This document shows, piece by piece, positions 1 to 9,934 of a DNA stretch of 64,000 nucleotides. The stretch is from Adiantum capillus-veneris. Its lineage: Eukaryota; Streptophyta; Polypodiopsida; Polypodiales; Pteridaceae. Position 1 is the stretch's first letter, and each line of letters opens with the position of its first letter. The position numbers and the translations under genes were made by a program. Location of the stretch: positions 66,700,281-66,764,280 of the forward strand of contig CM043956.1 in assembly GCA_014529385.2 (NCBI GenBank), read 5' to 3'. The notes under the pieces are model-generated. The model made no database searches. It was not told the origin of the DNA and saw only the letters and a program-made list of their open reading frames with translations.

Positions 1-528
1 TTTCATACTTATTGCAAAAAAGTATACAATCATTAGGACATGCATGTATTTTGTGATAATTTAAACCCAAATAGTAAGAAGCTTTTTAGCGGATGAATGG
101 GTAGGGGGCATGTGATTCCCTTGGCAAGATTTGCTCGTTGAGCAACCTATCGTTACATGAACACATCATCCCCTTGATGTATTGAATTGTAGCTTGCAAT
201 TGAACATGCTTAGGATACAATGCATTTACCTGAAAAGCTCTGTGATGGAGGTGTCGGACCACCACCCGTAGACAGACTACAAATTAAGCATTTCCAAAGC
301 CGTACGGAGAACTAAGATTTTTGCACCATTGTAAAGCGGCATACATGCAAGAGTTTGCATCATCTCTCCCTCTTTATCATTGCTATCATGCCGTCGATAT
401 GGATGGGATGGCTGAGGTTGGTTGGTAGTATTGCCTTGAATTATGTTGTCTTCTATGTTTTCAATGATGGGATCCATGTCAAAGAACGCGTCTAACATCT
501 GCTCCATCTCTGTTTCTTGAAATGCCAC
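1..528 (-). pseudogene. CACTA (En/Spm) transposase fragment, TNPD type
   Basis: Fragment of a CACTA DNA-transposon transposase, cut by the window edge. The exon at 528-277 reads MEQMLDAFFDMDP near its start and PLYNGAKILVLRTALEMLNL at its end. The transposase at 15.5-18.9 kb has the matching stretch PLYNGARMSRLKALLVLLNM in the same place. Past an apparent intron, the minus strand at about 180-1 gives LLNEQILPRES and then KIHACPNDCILF, the ACPND-C segment typical of TNPD-type proteins. An in-frame stop (about position 90) lies between these two motifs, so the copy looks dead. No TIR for this element was identified; the rest lies left of the window. The family call rests on motif order and on comparison with the second copy in this window. 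Confidence 0.72.
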
Positions 529-1225
529 ATCAAGTATTGGTCATCTCTTCAAAGACATCGGATTCACAATTTTAAATCCCGCCTACCTACCCGATATTGT
601 CGAGGTCATTGAATTTTGTGTGTGTATTCCCTGTTGCACTCATGCAACTATGAATCCGGTGCGGATACCCTTGCATATGTATTCCGGCCACCACCACTAG
701 ATATTGTGTGCCTTCATGCTGAAGTTGCCTATAGAACCCTGGCCCCCCTTGTATAGGCCAATTGCATGAGCATGCAGTCATGCATGACTGCATCGAGGAA
801 AACAATTGAAGGCCACAGCGTGGGACGGGCAGCTAGTATTGGACGGCGCCCAACTGAAGACGACCAAAAAACGAAAAAGAGAGAGAGAAAAAATGAAAAG
901 ACCTGCAACCGCCATGGAAGCTTTGCGTGGAGGGAGAAAATTCGCTAACGAGGACTTCTGCTGCAAATTGGGACTCGGCCCTGTGTCAAAAACTGGTGGT
1001 CTACGCCTTGCGCTCCCATCGAATCCGCCTGCGGTGAAGGTTGAGCTTTGCTCCCTCCCCGCTGCAAGCGGCCTTACACACGGGTTCTCCAAGCATGATA
1101 GGGTTCCCTCCCGCGGTCCTCTTTGGTTCTGCAAGGGCAGTTTACCACAACCATTGACATAGCCTTGAAACTCATGTCCTCCATTGCCAAGACAAAAGTC
1201 ATGCTTCGACATCCTAACCCTCCCG

Positions 1226-1228
<3 letters not shown>
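529..1228. other. Noncoding stretch beside the CACTA fragment
   Basis: No convincing gene. A short palindrome-like run (catgcagtcatgcatgactgcat) lies at 770-792. The sequence near 800-1200 is GC-richer than its surroundings and open on both strands, but it shows no recognisable motif. The apparent long reading frames here run into the adjoining (GA)n tract. Confidence 0.5.

Positions 1229-1318
<90 letters not shown>
1229..1318. repeat. (GA)n microsatellite, about 90 bp
   Basis: Uninterrupted GA dinucleotide array. Reading frames across it on either strand encode only Arg-Glu or Ser-Leu repeats and are not genes. Confidence 0.98.
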
Positions 1319-1320
<2 letters not shown>

Positions 1321-1368
1321 TGCACAAGCCATGCAAGACCCCCTTCCTCCATAGCTCTCCTCCCCTGA

Positions 1369-1380
1369 GCTCTAATACCA
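1369..1380 (-). other. Candidate retrotransposon primer binding site (tRNA-iMet type)
   Basis: On the minus strand this reads TGGTATTAGAGC, one mismatch from the plant initiator-tRNA-Met primer site TGGTATCAGAGC. It lies one base from the LTR-like block at 1382-1534, as expected for a minus-strand element whose 5' LTR is that block. Confidence 0.6.
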
Positions 1381-1381
1381 A

Positions 1382-1534
1382 TGTTAGACAAGGGGAACTA
1401 GAACCTAGGAGTCCACCACCCAACCACCCACTATATAGCATGGCCCCTAACCCTTTGCCCTAGTTGGACTCCCTTTCCACATTGCCTAGCCCGGCCTTGC
1501 CTTTGTCTAGTCCAGCCTTGCCGGTGTCCTGACA
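1382..1534 (-). mobile_element. Short LTR-like block (TRIM or truncated LTR element)
   Basis: A 153-bp block beginning TGTTAGACA and ending TGTCCTGACA on the plus strand, so it has TG..CA borders, and it abuts a primer-site match at 1369-1380. The length suits a TRIM-type LTR. No second LTR copy was found to the left, so this is either an isolated end or a truncated element. Confidence 0.45.
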
Positions 1535-1624
1535 CATCGCATTTCCTCTAGGATACATGGTAACTTATTGCACCATATCAATCAAGGTCACACTTAGTAA
1601 AATATTCTAATCGCCTCGAAGTCC

Positions 1625-4155
1625 TTAAATTAAATAGAATAGACAATTGAAGATAAGATGAGAGAAAAATGAGAGAAAGAATAACGAATAAATTAATCCA
1701 ATTTCTATATCACAAAACTTTGGGTTTTTGAAAAGTCTACAAGTGTCTCGAAAGCTTCTAATAAATATTAATGGCTCTGACATAATACACTCGATAATAT
1801 CCATTGTGACATCCTTCCACCAATGGATCATTGTTATCCCATTCCTTGAGTATATCGGATGGGTGATCCCAAAAATCCTTTTGATCTCTCGCTGGAACAT
1901 TTCTTCATTGGCATGTGAGTCATAACATTCTTGAGTAAGGAATTTTTTTGTTAGAAGTACCCCCACTTTGGTGTGAACAATCACCTTTCTGTACCCAAAG
2001 TAATTATCAAAGTAGGCATATTCTTTTGGAAACACATCCGATGTGTCCCATCCAACTGAGATGTGTATATTTGCACAATTTGCAAGGCATTGAGATCAGC
2101 TGTAGGAATTGTATAAAATTTTAACATGGTGAGGATTGTAGACTAGTGAATTTCCAAATAATTCAAAGAACAACTTCTAAGGTACAAGGCTAAAGGAATG
2201 TCAGTCGTTGGTTTTGCATTGACGGATCCATACATTAAACATAACAATGCCGAAGCATCCTGTAGCCATTACTAGAGGAAGTGTGTTCCTGGCCATCCGC
2301 GTTTTCTTTGTCGGTCTTAGGATAAGTTCATAAGCATTTATGTACAATATTTGATTAGTTACAACAATCTCCATTCCCAACTTGGATTGTATCCACTCGA
2401 TACTTCCAACAACATGCGAGGATTTATGCTCAGATGGTCTAAACTTGGGATTCCCTGCAACATAATGATACCAAGCTCAGAAGGTATTAGGTACAATAAA
2501 ATCCGTATACATCAACCTTTTCTTATCTTCCCCATTAATGTGGTAGTGACAAGCCTTTGCACTTCCACTGTAGTGTGGAAATGCTCTTCCACCATAAGGC
2601 GGGAGAGTATATCCGCCCATATCCCTCGAGGTAAGATGTGAGTCATCTACACATACACCCCATCACTCAAGTTAGTTAGAATGATAAAACCAAGATTCAA
2701 ACTCAAATATTATATCCTCAAAACAGTATGTGTTATATCAAAATAAAATTATAACTGCAGAAGAACAAAAAGGTACATAGTGTTTCTACGGAGATACATA
2801 AATACGAAAGGGTCCTATGAACCAATTCTTGGTTCCTACAATCAAGGTCCTACCCCTATATTTGTTCACATCCCGAGTATCAAATTTTAGCACTTCAACT
2901 TGTGCATTGAAATTCATGTCTTCCTTTTCGTACCATTCCTCTCCTCGTGATATATCCGTGGGTGGTAATCCATTAAAGCAATTTACAAGAGCATGCCATT
3001 CATTTACATTAACTCTGTAGAAATATCTACTCGATTTCACTGCCATTGGTTGTGCTTGGTCAGTCACTAATGCACCTTGGTTTCTCGTAGTCATCCAAGG
3101 TAACAATAACATTGTGAGGGTTGTATTTGACAATAGGTCCATAGACTCTATTGAACCAATCCTGGGGTACATAATAGAATCAATTTCTGCCATTTGAATT
3201 CTTCCATACTCTGATTATGACCTTCTCACAAAATCCGTATCTTTGGTTTAGCATAAAAACCTTCTTACTAATTATGAGTTCATGACTTGGTATGTCCAAA
3301 AGAGAACATTTGTTAAGGTAGAGAACATATCCTTGCACTTTAACATCGCCTTCTTGGATCTTTTCCTTTACCCAAAGCTGTGGATTGGTCATAAACCTAT
3401 CAGGCACTTGTGTTCGATGTTCAGTTTGAGCTTCAACATATAACTCTGATGCTACATAAGTGCTGGGTACGAGGAAATCTCTAGTCCCCTTTGAAACTTA
3501 AACCACTTCAATTCCCCAATGGAGACTGAATCCAACCGCATAATTGAAAAAGACTCTTTGCACAAAGTCACTCGGGAGTTCATCTAGACAATTTAGAAGA
3601 TCCATTTAAAGCAAGACACGGAGAGAGAAACTTAATACACATGTGAACCAAAATTGAGTCTACGCTTCTTTTATTCTTCAAATTTTCATATTTATGATTT
3701 CATTAAAATATATGGGTTTCTTGGAGCTAATTCTCCAAATATTCTTTTAACTCTCATAAGAGGGTATTCTCTCAGACCTCCTACACGCAATAGTGTGGTC
3801 TGTAGTTATCCACTAGCTTCTCTTTTCCTATGACAGCTTCAAGAGATTCAAACTTCTTAGCAACTTCGGAAATCCTTAACATTTGGGAACGCATTGCCAA
3901 GTAATAGAACATGTCATGTAGACCTAACCATATTTTGAGTTGAAGTAGTCTGAGGTTGGCAAACCAATCCCTTGGACTGTAGTCAATATAGATGCAGAAT
4001 TTACGGAAGGGTTCTTGGTGACGGATAAGGTAACTACGGTCACCACTCTTCCAACAAGTTGTGCTTCCTTGCATGCCAAAGACTTTGGTCCCAATTTCTA
4101 AGTAAAAGAGTTCCTGTTCATCCCTGGACAACGGTGTCACTATATGGACAACCAT
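1625..4155 (-). pseudogene. Decayed multi-segment coding region, family unknown
   Basis: Several minus-strand segments look like diverged protein-coding DNA in consistent order. 4155-3781 is a 124-aa open segment. From about 3607 a frame runs to about 3060 with two in-frame stops and contains RYGFCEKVIIRVWKN and FYYVPQDWFNRVYGP. A frame change then leads to 3193-2786, with VNVNEWHALVNCFNGLPP and RTLIVGTKNWFIGPF. About 2640-2490 reads GGYTLPPYGGRAFPHYSG, and 2035-1625 is a last open segment with HPIYSRNGITMIHWWKD. I see no reverse transcriptase, DDE transposase, helicase or zinc-finger signature and do not recognise the family. It could be a dead host gene, cargo of the adjoining CACTA element, or an integrated viral sequence. 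Exon borders are not resolved. Confidence 0.4.
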
Positions 4156-6504
4156 GTCACCTTATTGTTAAACACTATGGCCAAAACCTCATTTCCCCTG
4201 GCTAAAGCATTCAGACGTCACTTTGGGAGCCATTTGGTACTACAAAACAAACACCATTCTTTGAACACTTCAACCATAACTCAAACCAAACACTTCCACT
4301 CAAGAGGACAAGTCAAACAAGTATCACCAACCAATGTCACTTATAGATGCATCATGAATACAGTATATTTTCTTGAATAGCATGCTTGAATGCGTGCACA
4401 ACGCATAACTAACTGGACTAGTATCATGATCGCTTTAGGCTATTTCCATAACTTTAAGCATTGTCTCTAGTATCAGGTGAGAGATACTCCTCCCTGGGGG
4501 TCTATGCACAATATATACAATTTACAGGCTTTTACACAATTTTCAGTATACATCAAAGTTTTGGAAGCATTTGCATAGGGGAGGAGTTCTCAGCACCCGA
4601 CCAAGCATGGAGTTTAGGCCATGAGACAAACTACATACATCCATACGTAGCTAGCGACTAGTGCTACCCCTAAATGGGTGTTATGAAAATGAAAGCGTAC
4701 TCAAGAAAAAATGTGACATTGTGGAAGGTGAATATATGTGTACACTACGTTGCGGGAAGAGAGAGAGAGAGAATATAGTGGAGGATAAAATAGAGTGCAT
4801 AGAGACATCAGAAAATGACAATAGAGAATCTTTAAATGCGCTGTCTAAATGAAACAGGAAACCATGTATTAATGCAATGACAAAATCTGGGTATACCATA
4901 GCATAGAAAAGTTTATGACAAAATAACTAGTAGAGCACCAGACGTTGTGTAGGGATCGACCGGTCCCCCTATCGACATTCACTCGACTACAAACAGAAAG
5001 AATTTCACTTCGCCACACCTCCAACCTACCCAAGCCAGACATAAGCTGAACTCGTTTCGCCTCCCTCCATGAACCCGAGCTCTGAAAGGATCCCAAGTAA
5101 CAGTAGGTGGTGGTAAAATATCAACACCAACCATACCAATTTAGGCACCATGCCTCTTCGAAGCCCAACACCGGGTGTTTAGGAAAACCTAAGGCTAAAT
5201 CCCCGACGCGTTAGCCGTGTAAGTCATTCAACCCTCGATGCACTAACCGTGTAGATGAGCCCAACAAAAAGAAGAAGACCTAGGCAGCAACCCCGATCTA
5301 GAAAAGCCCTAGGGCAACAACCCTTTAGTCTAAGGTTAAGCGATGTAGGTGATCCTAGTCTTGTAGCGACACTGCCATGAGAAACATAACACATGAGTCC
5401 AATCACAATAGCACTTTCCATATGCACAAACAATCTTTTCCAAGCAGTTAGACTGTACATGGTCTCTACCCTTACACACCTATCGTAAACCATCTAGATC
5501 ACTTCATGATCCAATCCCAAAACCATAAACCATAAACCAATCACTTCACAGGGGTGAGCACTCCACCCAACTTGGGTGAGGCATGACCAGTCCTACATAA
5601 CCACTTTAGAACATAACATGGCTGCAAAATTTTTGGCATCATAACCATATCCAGAAAAAAGCAATGAGCCACACAAAATTCTACCATAAAATCACAACCA
5701 TAATCCATGAGGGAATCTCAGTCCTTAACCATAAATCATAATCACACTGAATTAACTTCCACACTTAGAGTTTGACATATCCTCTGCAATCAATCAGAGT
5801 TCATACACATAGGACTCTTAAGACATGATTCTTTTATGCATAAAAAGAGTCCTACAAGCAACGAATCATGATATAAAAATTTAATTTTGACAACATCCAA
5901 CCATGCAAAGTTGATGCATCACGTCTGCACTTTACCTCCATAGCACATAGAGCTAGTTTTAATCTAGAAAGGTGGAAAGAAATCATAACCATGCATATGA
6001 GGCATCCATATCAATCCATAAGTTTCCATATATCATATGATAACATTTCATCACCATAAACATGCTGCAAAATAGCTCCGACCTTTAGGTCAACCATAAA
6101 TCATAACTTCACACATATGCAAAAACAACTTTCTGGTATTTTTGGGAACGTGCATAACATGAAAATGAAAGTATTTGACCTCAAATTAATGAATCAAGCT
6201 CAGCTCCATAATATATACTATCACCCTATCACATCACTTCACCCATATGGTACTCACACAACAAACGGTAACCCCAAAAGAAAGTCACTTTAATCATATC
6301 TGCCTATGTGGTTCGGTATGTCTAACCATATACCTTTACATAAGTTTATGGGCATATAATAACTGAAATAAATTCACCAAAAAAAGCATAAATCATACAT
6401 AAACAGCTTGGTTAACACTAGAATGGTAACAGGACACTTTTATGTCCTTGGACACTTTTGTGTCCTGTTAAGTGACCGTTTTGCTTGAATTATTTGACGA
6501 GTAT
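4156..6504. other. Noncoding stretch, no gene recognised
   Basis: Only short unrelated reading frames. 4900-5470 is GC-richer and resembles retrotransposon LTR sequence in texture, but no paired copy was found. 5520-6420 is AT-rich with many scattered accataaa/aatcataa words. 6430-6475 holds a short near-palindromic repeat of gacacttttatgtcc and gacacttttgtgtcc just before the truncated Tat copy starts. Confidence 0.5.
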
Positions 6505-6692
6505 GATACCAAAGTTTGATACCATAATTTTGCACCTTCCCTCAAGACCAAAGGAAAGGCCCTTAACTTAGTAGCTTCGTCATCCCTTCCCGATACCAGA
6601 AAGGCCATTTCCAAATTATCCAAAAAGTCTGGAGCAACCTCCCCAGGATTACCATAAAAATTAGGGAAGGCCATAAGTGAGAGAGTAAACAA
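6505..6692 (-). pseudogene. Truncated gag start (second copy, Tat element A)
   Basis: First 60 or so residues of gag, nearly identical to the start of the gag at 22187-23068, including MAFPNFYGNPGEVAPDF. Similarity stops abruptly after KLWYQTLV at about 6505, where unrelated DNA begins. It is the broken end of the second, tandem copy of the element's 5' internal region. Confidence 0.85.
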
Positions 6693-6750
6693 TTACACAA
6701 ACAGCTCCAATTTATTTTAAAATAGAGTATGGTAATTACAATTTGGAGTT

Positions 6751-7005
6751 TTAGCACAACTTAGCTAAAAATAAGATGAAGATCGACACATCAAAGGAAT
6801 GGTAATAGTCCAGTAAGGGTAGAATGACAGGATGAGGAGAGCGCAACATTTCCCCAAGTCTCTCGGCTCCAAACAACAGGGATATTCTTTGCTGATAAAA
6901 GATTTTTCTATCAATACAAATATTCACACGGATATGACGCACAAAATGGAAAGAAAACATGCGGGGATCATCATTCTCATTATTGGCATCCATACTTACA
7001 CACAA
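6751..7005 (-). CDS. Pre-gag small protein, copy in truncated unit (84 aa)
   Basis: Left-hand copy of the 79-aa ORF at 23142-23381; the two differ at few residues (IALLFGAERLGEIL on the right, ISLLFGAERLGEML here). It lies between the 194-aa pre-gag ORF and gag. The same module is recognisable in diverged Tat element B at 54940-55164: FPFHFTPHIRLNIAI there, FSFHFVRHIRVNICI here. Function unknown. No zinc-binding or catalytic motif is visible; the C-terminus is hydrophobic (FDVSIFILFLAKLC). Splicing to the upstream ORF is possible, since a GTAAGT donor-like site precedes the start. Confidence 0.55.
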   Translation of the reverse strand: MCVSMDANNENDDPRMFSFHFVRHIRVNICIDRKIFYQQRISLLFGAERLGEMLRSPHPVILPLLDYYHSFDVSIFILFLAKLC

Positions 7006-7009
7006 GAGC

Positions 7010-7594
7010 CTAGCTTAGTTGCACCACCTTGGGACCAATGAGCCTGATCAGCCACAGAAGGTCAGCACCTCGAATCACTTCGACTCTTCCTGATGCATCT
7101 GTGAAGACGTAAGGCGTGATGGCAACACTTTGTACAATGCTGAGCCTTTTAGCAAGCAACAATTGGATGCTATTACCATAATCAGCATCACGAATGAAAG
7201 TGACACCATTAATGTGCAGCACATCATCAACTAAGATAGTTTCCTTAGATTGAGATAGCTTCTTGAAAATTAGCAGCAAAGGTAGGGCAGGGAGGCTTTT
7301 CACCCGGTCTCCAAAGCACTTAGGACAATATCCAAAGTGATCTTCACGCGGACAAGAGGTTGGCTTGGGATTGGTGGTGTCTGGATTCACAAAGTGCACT
7401 GGGAGCACTCGCAGACGGGCGACAATCTTGTAGGCAAGCCTTCGCCTCTTTGCTTCAGGAGGATTTAGGGGTGAGAGTCGTGGTTGCAAGTTGGAGGTTG
7501 AAGTTTGTTGCTCACTAGCCTTTTTCTTGCTTGTAGTGGTCATGTAATCCCTTATTAATGAGATTAAGCCAAATGTTACCTTACGCTTGAGCAC
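7010..7594 (-). CDS. Pre-gag ORF1-like protein, fuller copy (194 aa)
   Basis: Unknown protein encoded between primer site and gag. The N-terminal half is basic and Ser/Thr/Pro-rich (MTTTSKKKASEQ, PEAKRRRLAYKI, possible nuclear localisation). A Cys cluster CPREDHFGYCPKC follows at about residues 87-99 and could bind metal. The C-terminal half is hydrophobic and beta-like (TILVDDVLHINGVTFIRD). The right copy at 23524-23979 is the same protein cut by a nonsense codon. Ogre-type Tat elements carry an extra ORF upstream of gag; placement here matches, but I cannot show sequence homology. The first Met may be the internal one (MTTTSKKK), 17 residues in. Confidence 0.6.
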   Translation of the reverse strand: MLKRKVTFGLISLIRDYMTTTSKKKASEQQTSTSNLQPRLSPLNPPEAKRRRLAYKIVARLRVLPVHFVNPDTTNPKPTSCPREDHFGYCPKCFGDRVKSLPALPLLLIFKKLSQSKETILVDDVLHINGVTFIRDADYGNSIQLLLAKRLSIVQSVAITPYVFTDASGRVEVIRGADLLWLIRLIGPKVVQLS

Positions 7595-7610
7595 GCGCTG
7601 CGGCCTTGGG

Positions 7611-7796
7611 CTACTTAGGTGTAGAGGTGATCTTCCTCCTCTTAATCGGCTCCTCAGAAAAGAGAGGTCTGGTGATGCTTTCTCTTCCCTTAATGTGTGT
7701 CACAGTACCTTCGTGTATGTTGATGTAGAATATTTCAAGCTCGTGTGTGTTGGAGGTTTCTAGAGCACTCATAGGTTGAGAGGAGAGGTATATCAA
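7611..7796 (-). CDS. Pre-gag small ORF (61 aa), Tat element A left copy
   Basis: Short ORF preserved in both copies of the element (right copy 23957-24172, 71 aa). It contains ELEIFYINIHEGTVTHIKG and a basic tail KRRKITSTPK. The left copy ends ten residues earlier because a TGG codon became TAG. The reading frame is otherwise conserved, so it may be an exon of a larger spliced pre-gag protein with the ORFs either side. Function unknown. Confidence 0.45.
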   Translation of the reverse strand: MIYLSSQPMSALETSNTHELEIFYINIHEGTVTHIKGRESITRPLFSEEPIKRRKITSTPK

Positions 7797-7972
7797 GCTC
7801 TTCTTCTTACTCTCCTTCGTTGGCGACGATCACGAACAAGGCATGTAGAAGTACTTACTTCTTGAATTTCACTGCAACCTGGTAACAAGACCTCGATGAA
7901 AGCTTTTAAGGCCTCTAAAGCCTCCTCCTCTTCTCTTCTCCAATTTGCAAACTCCTCACGCCATTCGTCCAT
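7793..7972 (-). CDS. First ORF after the primer site (59 aa), left copy
   Basis: Starts about 50 nt downstream of the primer site, so it is the first ATG-initiated ORF of the presumed element RNA. It begins MDEWREEFANWRREEEEALE (acidic, helix-forming) and ends with an Arg-rich tail RRQRRRVRRRA. The equivalent right copy is at 24169-24348. A GTAAGT donor-like sequence sits inside the frame right after the codons for EIQE, so the acidic part may be an exon spliced to downstream pre-gag ORFs. Function unknown. Confidence 0.45.
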   Translation of the reverse strand: MDEWREEFANWRREEEEALEALKAFIEVLLPGCSEIQEVSTSTCLVRDRRQRRRVRRRA

Positions 7973-8022
7973 GTTGTAGATTGCACATCTTCATTGCTTG
8001 TGGACTGAAGGTCTGTGTAGCC

Positions 8023-8041
8023 CTCCTCCGTGGGGGCACCA
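8023..8041 (-). other. Candidate primer binding site of truncated Tat unit
   Basis: Minus strand reads TGGTGCCCCCACGGAGGAG, three bases after the LTR end (..CTATCA). The right copy has TGGTGCTCCCACGGAGGAG and element B has TGGTTCTCCCACTGAGGAG at the same place. The conserved position and the TGG start support a primer site; I could not assign the tRNA. Confidence 0.6.
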
Positions 8042-8044
8042 AAA

Positions 8045-9564
8045 TGATAGCGGGAAAAAGAGCAGTGCAATCGGGTGGCCTCTGTACTCGTGCATACTCC
8101 ACAAACCACGCCTCATGCAAACAAGCAAAGAACAAAACAAAGGGGGGGCACCACCCTAAATTAAGAGGTTTAGGGACCTCACACATAGTGCACATAGGCA
8201 AGTGAGACTTCTGGCATTATCATGGCATCAAAACATATGGCAAAACACATAGAAACGAAGTTTAGGGACCTTATGTAGCATATATATACACAAGACATCA
8301 GCTTAACAATACAACGGCATCTGATCATACATAACAAGGATATAGAGAAGCAAGCCAAGGATGGCATAATCCCTTGTCAAAAAAAACAATCAACCCAGCA
8401 AGGAGGTATGATCCTACTAGCAACACATCAATACCTTAGAGAATGATGGCGAGGATGGTGGCCATGGAGCATGAGAGAAGACTCCTTATTTAGGTTTTAG
8501 GGCTAGTAATGTAGCATACTAGAGGGAGAGAGAGAGAGAGAGGGAGAGAGAGTAGAGCTCCATCCATAGCTCCTCGTTGTGAGCAATGTCGTCATAGCTT
8601 CATTGCTTGGTGAAGTGGGTGAAGTGTTTTTTTGAGTGAGAGAAGGCCTCTTTATATAGGTTTTTGAGAGGGTTTAGGATTAGGGATAAACATGCTTAAA
8701 TCCGCTGATTGGGGTTACTTTTTTCTTAGGGTGGTCAACAGATTGAGGTCACCTGATATGTCACCATCAAGATATTCTCTAGAGTGATGTGAGAGGGGAG
8801 GGTGAATGCTGATTTTTCTGATTGTGACACATGGGGATAAGGCCTTGACTAGCATTTAAGAGCAGGTAAGGTGGCTGTTGAAACTGGAGGTTCTGCACAT
8901 GTCAGGGGGGGACTGCTGGGTCCTCCTGAATATCAAATTCTCAAAAAAATCTCAACCATGGCTTCTTTTGACATGTGTTCTTTGAAAAAATCAGCATGTC
9001 TCTTTTCAACTCAAAAGTCTTTATCCCTGTTGACTCACCTTTACCATAAGATTTTCCCCTTTTCTCCTCCTGTAACTGCATTGTTGATGCCCAATCACTG
9101 CTTCTAGTAACAGTGAACTGTTACCTACCAAATACTTATGGTGCAGTAAAAAATATTTACCATGGGTAAAAAAGTTACTGTAGGTAAAAAGTGATTTGTA
9201 TTTACCATGTAGGTGAAAAATATTTATTGTAGGTAGAAAATATTTACTGTGGTAAAAAATATTTACTGTCGGTAAAAAAGTGAAAACGGAGTATGTTGTG
9301 CTGTAAGTCCACACGAACATCCTCATGTAAATTTCACTAGAAACTCACACCTAGAATGGGCTATTCTGTAAGATATAGGTTGTAGGCATGCATAAGAGCT
9401 CGTTCCCACGTATCTTCTGTCCATGGCACTTTTTACTCTTTGGTGCTTGTGAAGTAGATTTTTCTTCTCTTTCGAGATCCCTTGGACTAGAGTATCCTCA
9501 TCTCCCCAACAACTGACTGTGCCTTTATTGCATCTTCAGAAGGGGTCCTAAAAACCATGCATCA
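8045..9564 (-). repeat. LTR of Tat element A (left copy, about 1.5 kb)
   Basis: Plus-strand borders TGATAGCGGG..CCATGCATCA; minus strand begins TGATGCATGG and ends CGCTATCA. It matches 24421-25889 with small indels. Promoter-like TATATAAAG lies on the minus strand near 8650. A run of about 18-bp units resembling aaaaatatttactgtaggt (about 9133-9290) differs in unit number between the two LTRs. It serves as 3' LTR of the complete unit and as 5' LTR of the truncated one. Confidence 0.9.
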
Positions 9565-9585
9565 TATAGCCCTCCCCCTTAAGCT
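9565..9585 (-). other. Polypurine tract of Tat element A
   Basis: Minus strand reads CTTAAGGGGGAGGGCTATA directly before the LTR start TGATGCATGG, the expected plus-strand priming site. The 350 bp between it and the pol stop contain a long pyrimidine-rich run (about 9817-9894, plus strand) and no gene. Confidence 0.8.
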
Positions 9586-9934
9586 AGAGGTATTTGATGC
9601 CTCTAGCTGTAGGTTGTGCTACAATAGGGTTCTCTTGAATACTTACCTACCTGGTACCAATTGAATTTTCCATGTTAGTGCTTTCTTGGCTGATGCACCC
9701 TGTTTAGTCCTTTCTGATGAATAATTGTATCCATCCATGACTAACAACTGGTCTCCTAGACCCTTGAAAGCCATACCCCATCCATTGTCAATATCCTCTT
9801 TCACTGGTAGCATTCTCTTTTTTTCTTTTTTTCTTTTTTTCTTCTCTTTTTTTCTTCTCTTTTTTTCCTTTTTCCTTTTTTTTTTTTTTTTTGAAACGAC
9901 TATGTACATGATTGTTACCTTAGTTGGAGCTCAA

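Noticed and set aside
1074-1441. Several overlapping long frames around the (GA)n tract
   Set aside because: They exist only because a dinucleotide repeat has no stops; the translations are Ser-Leu or Arg-Glu runs with unrelated flanks.
9643-9909. Lys-rich 88-aa frame on minus near the Tat purine tract
   Set aside because: Encoded by the pyrimidine-rich run at 9817-9894; repetitive and not conserved.
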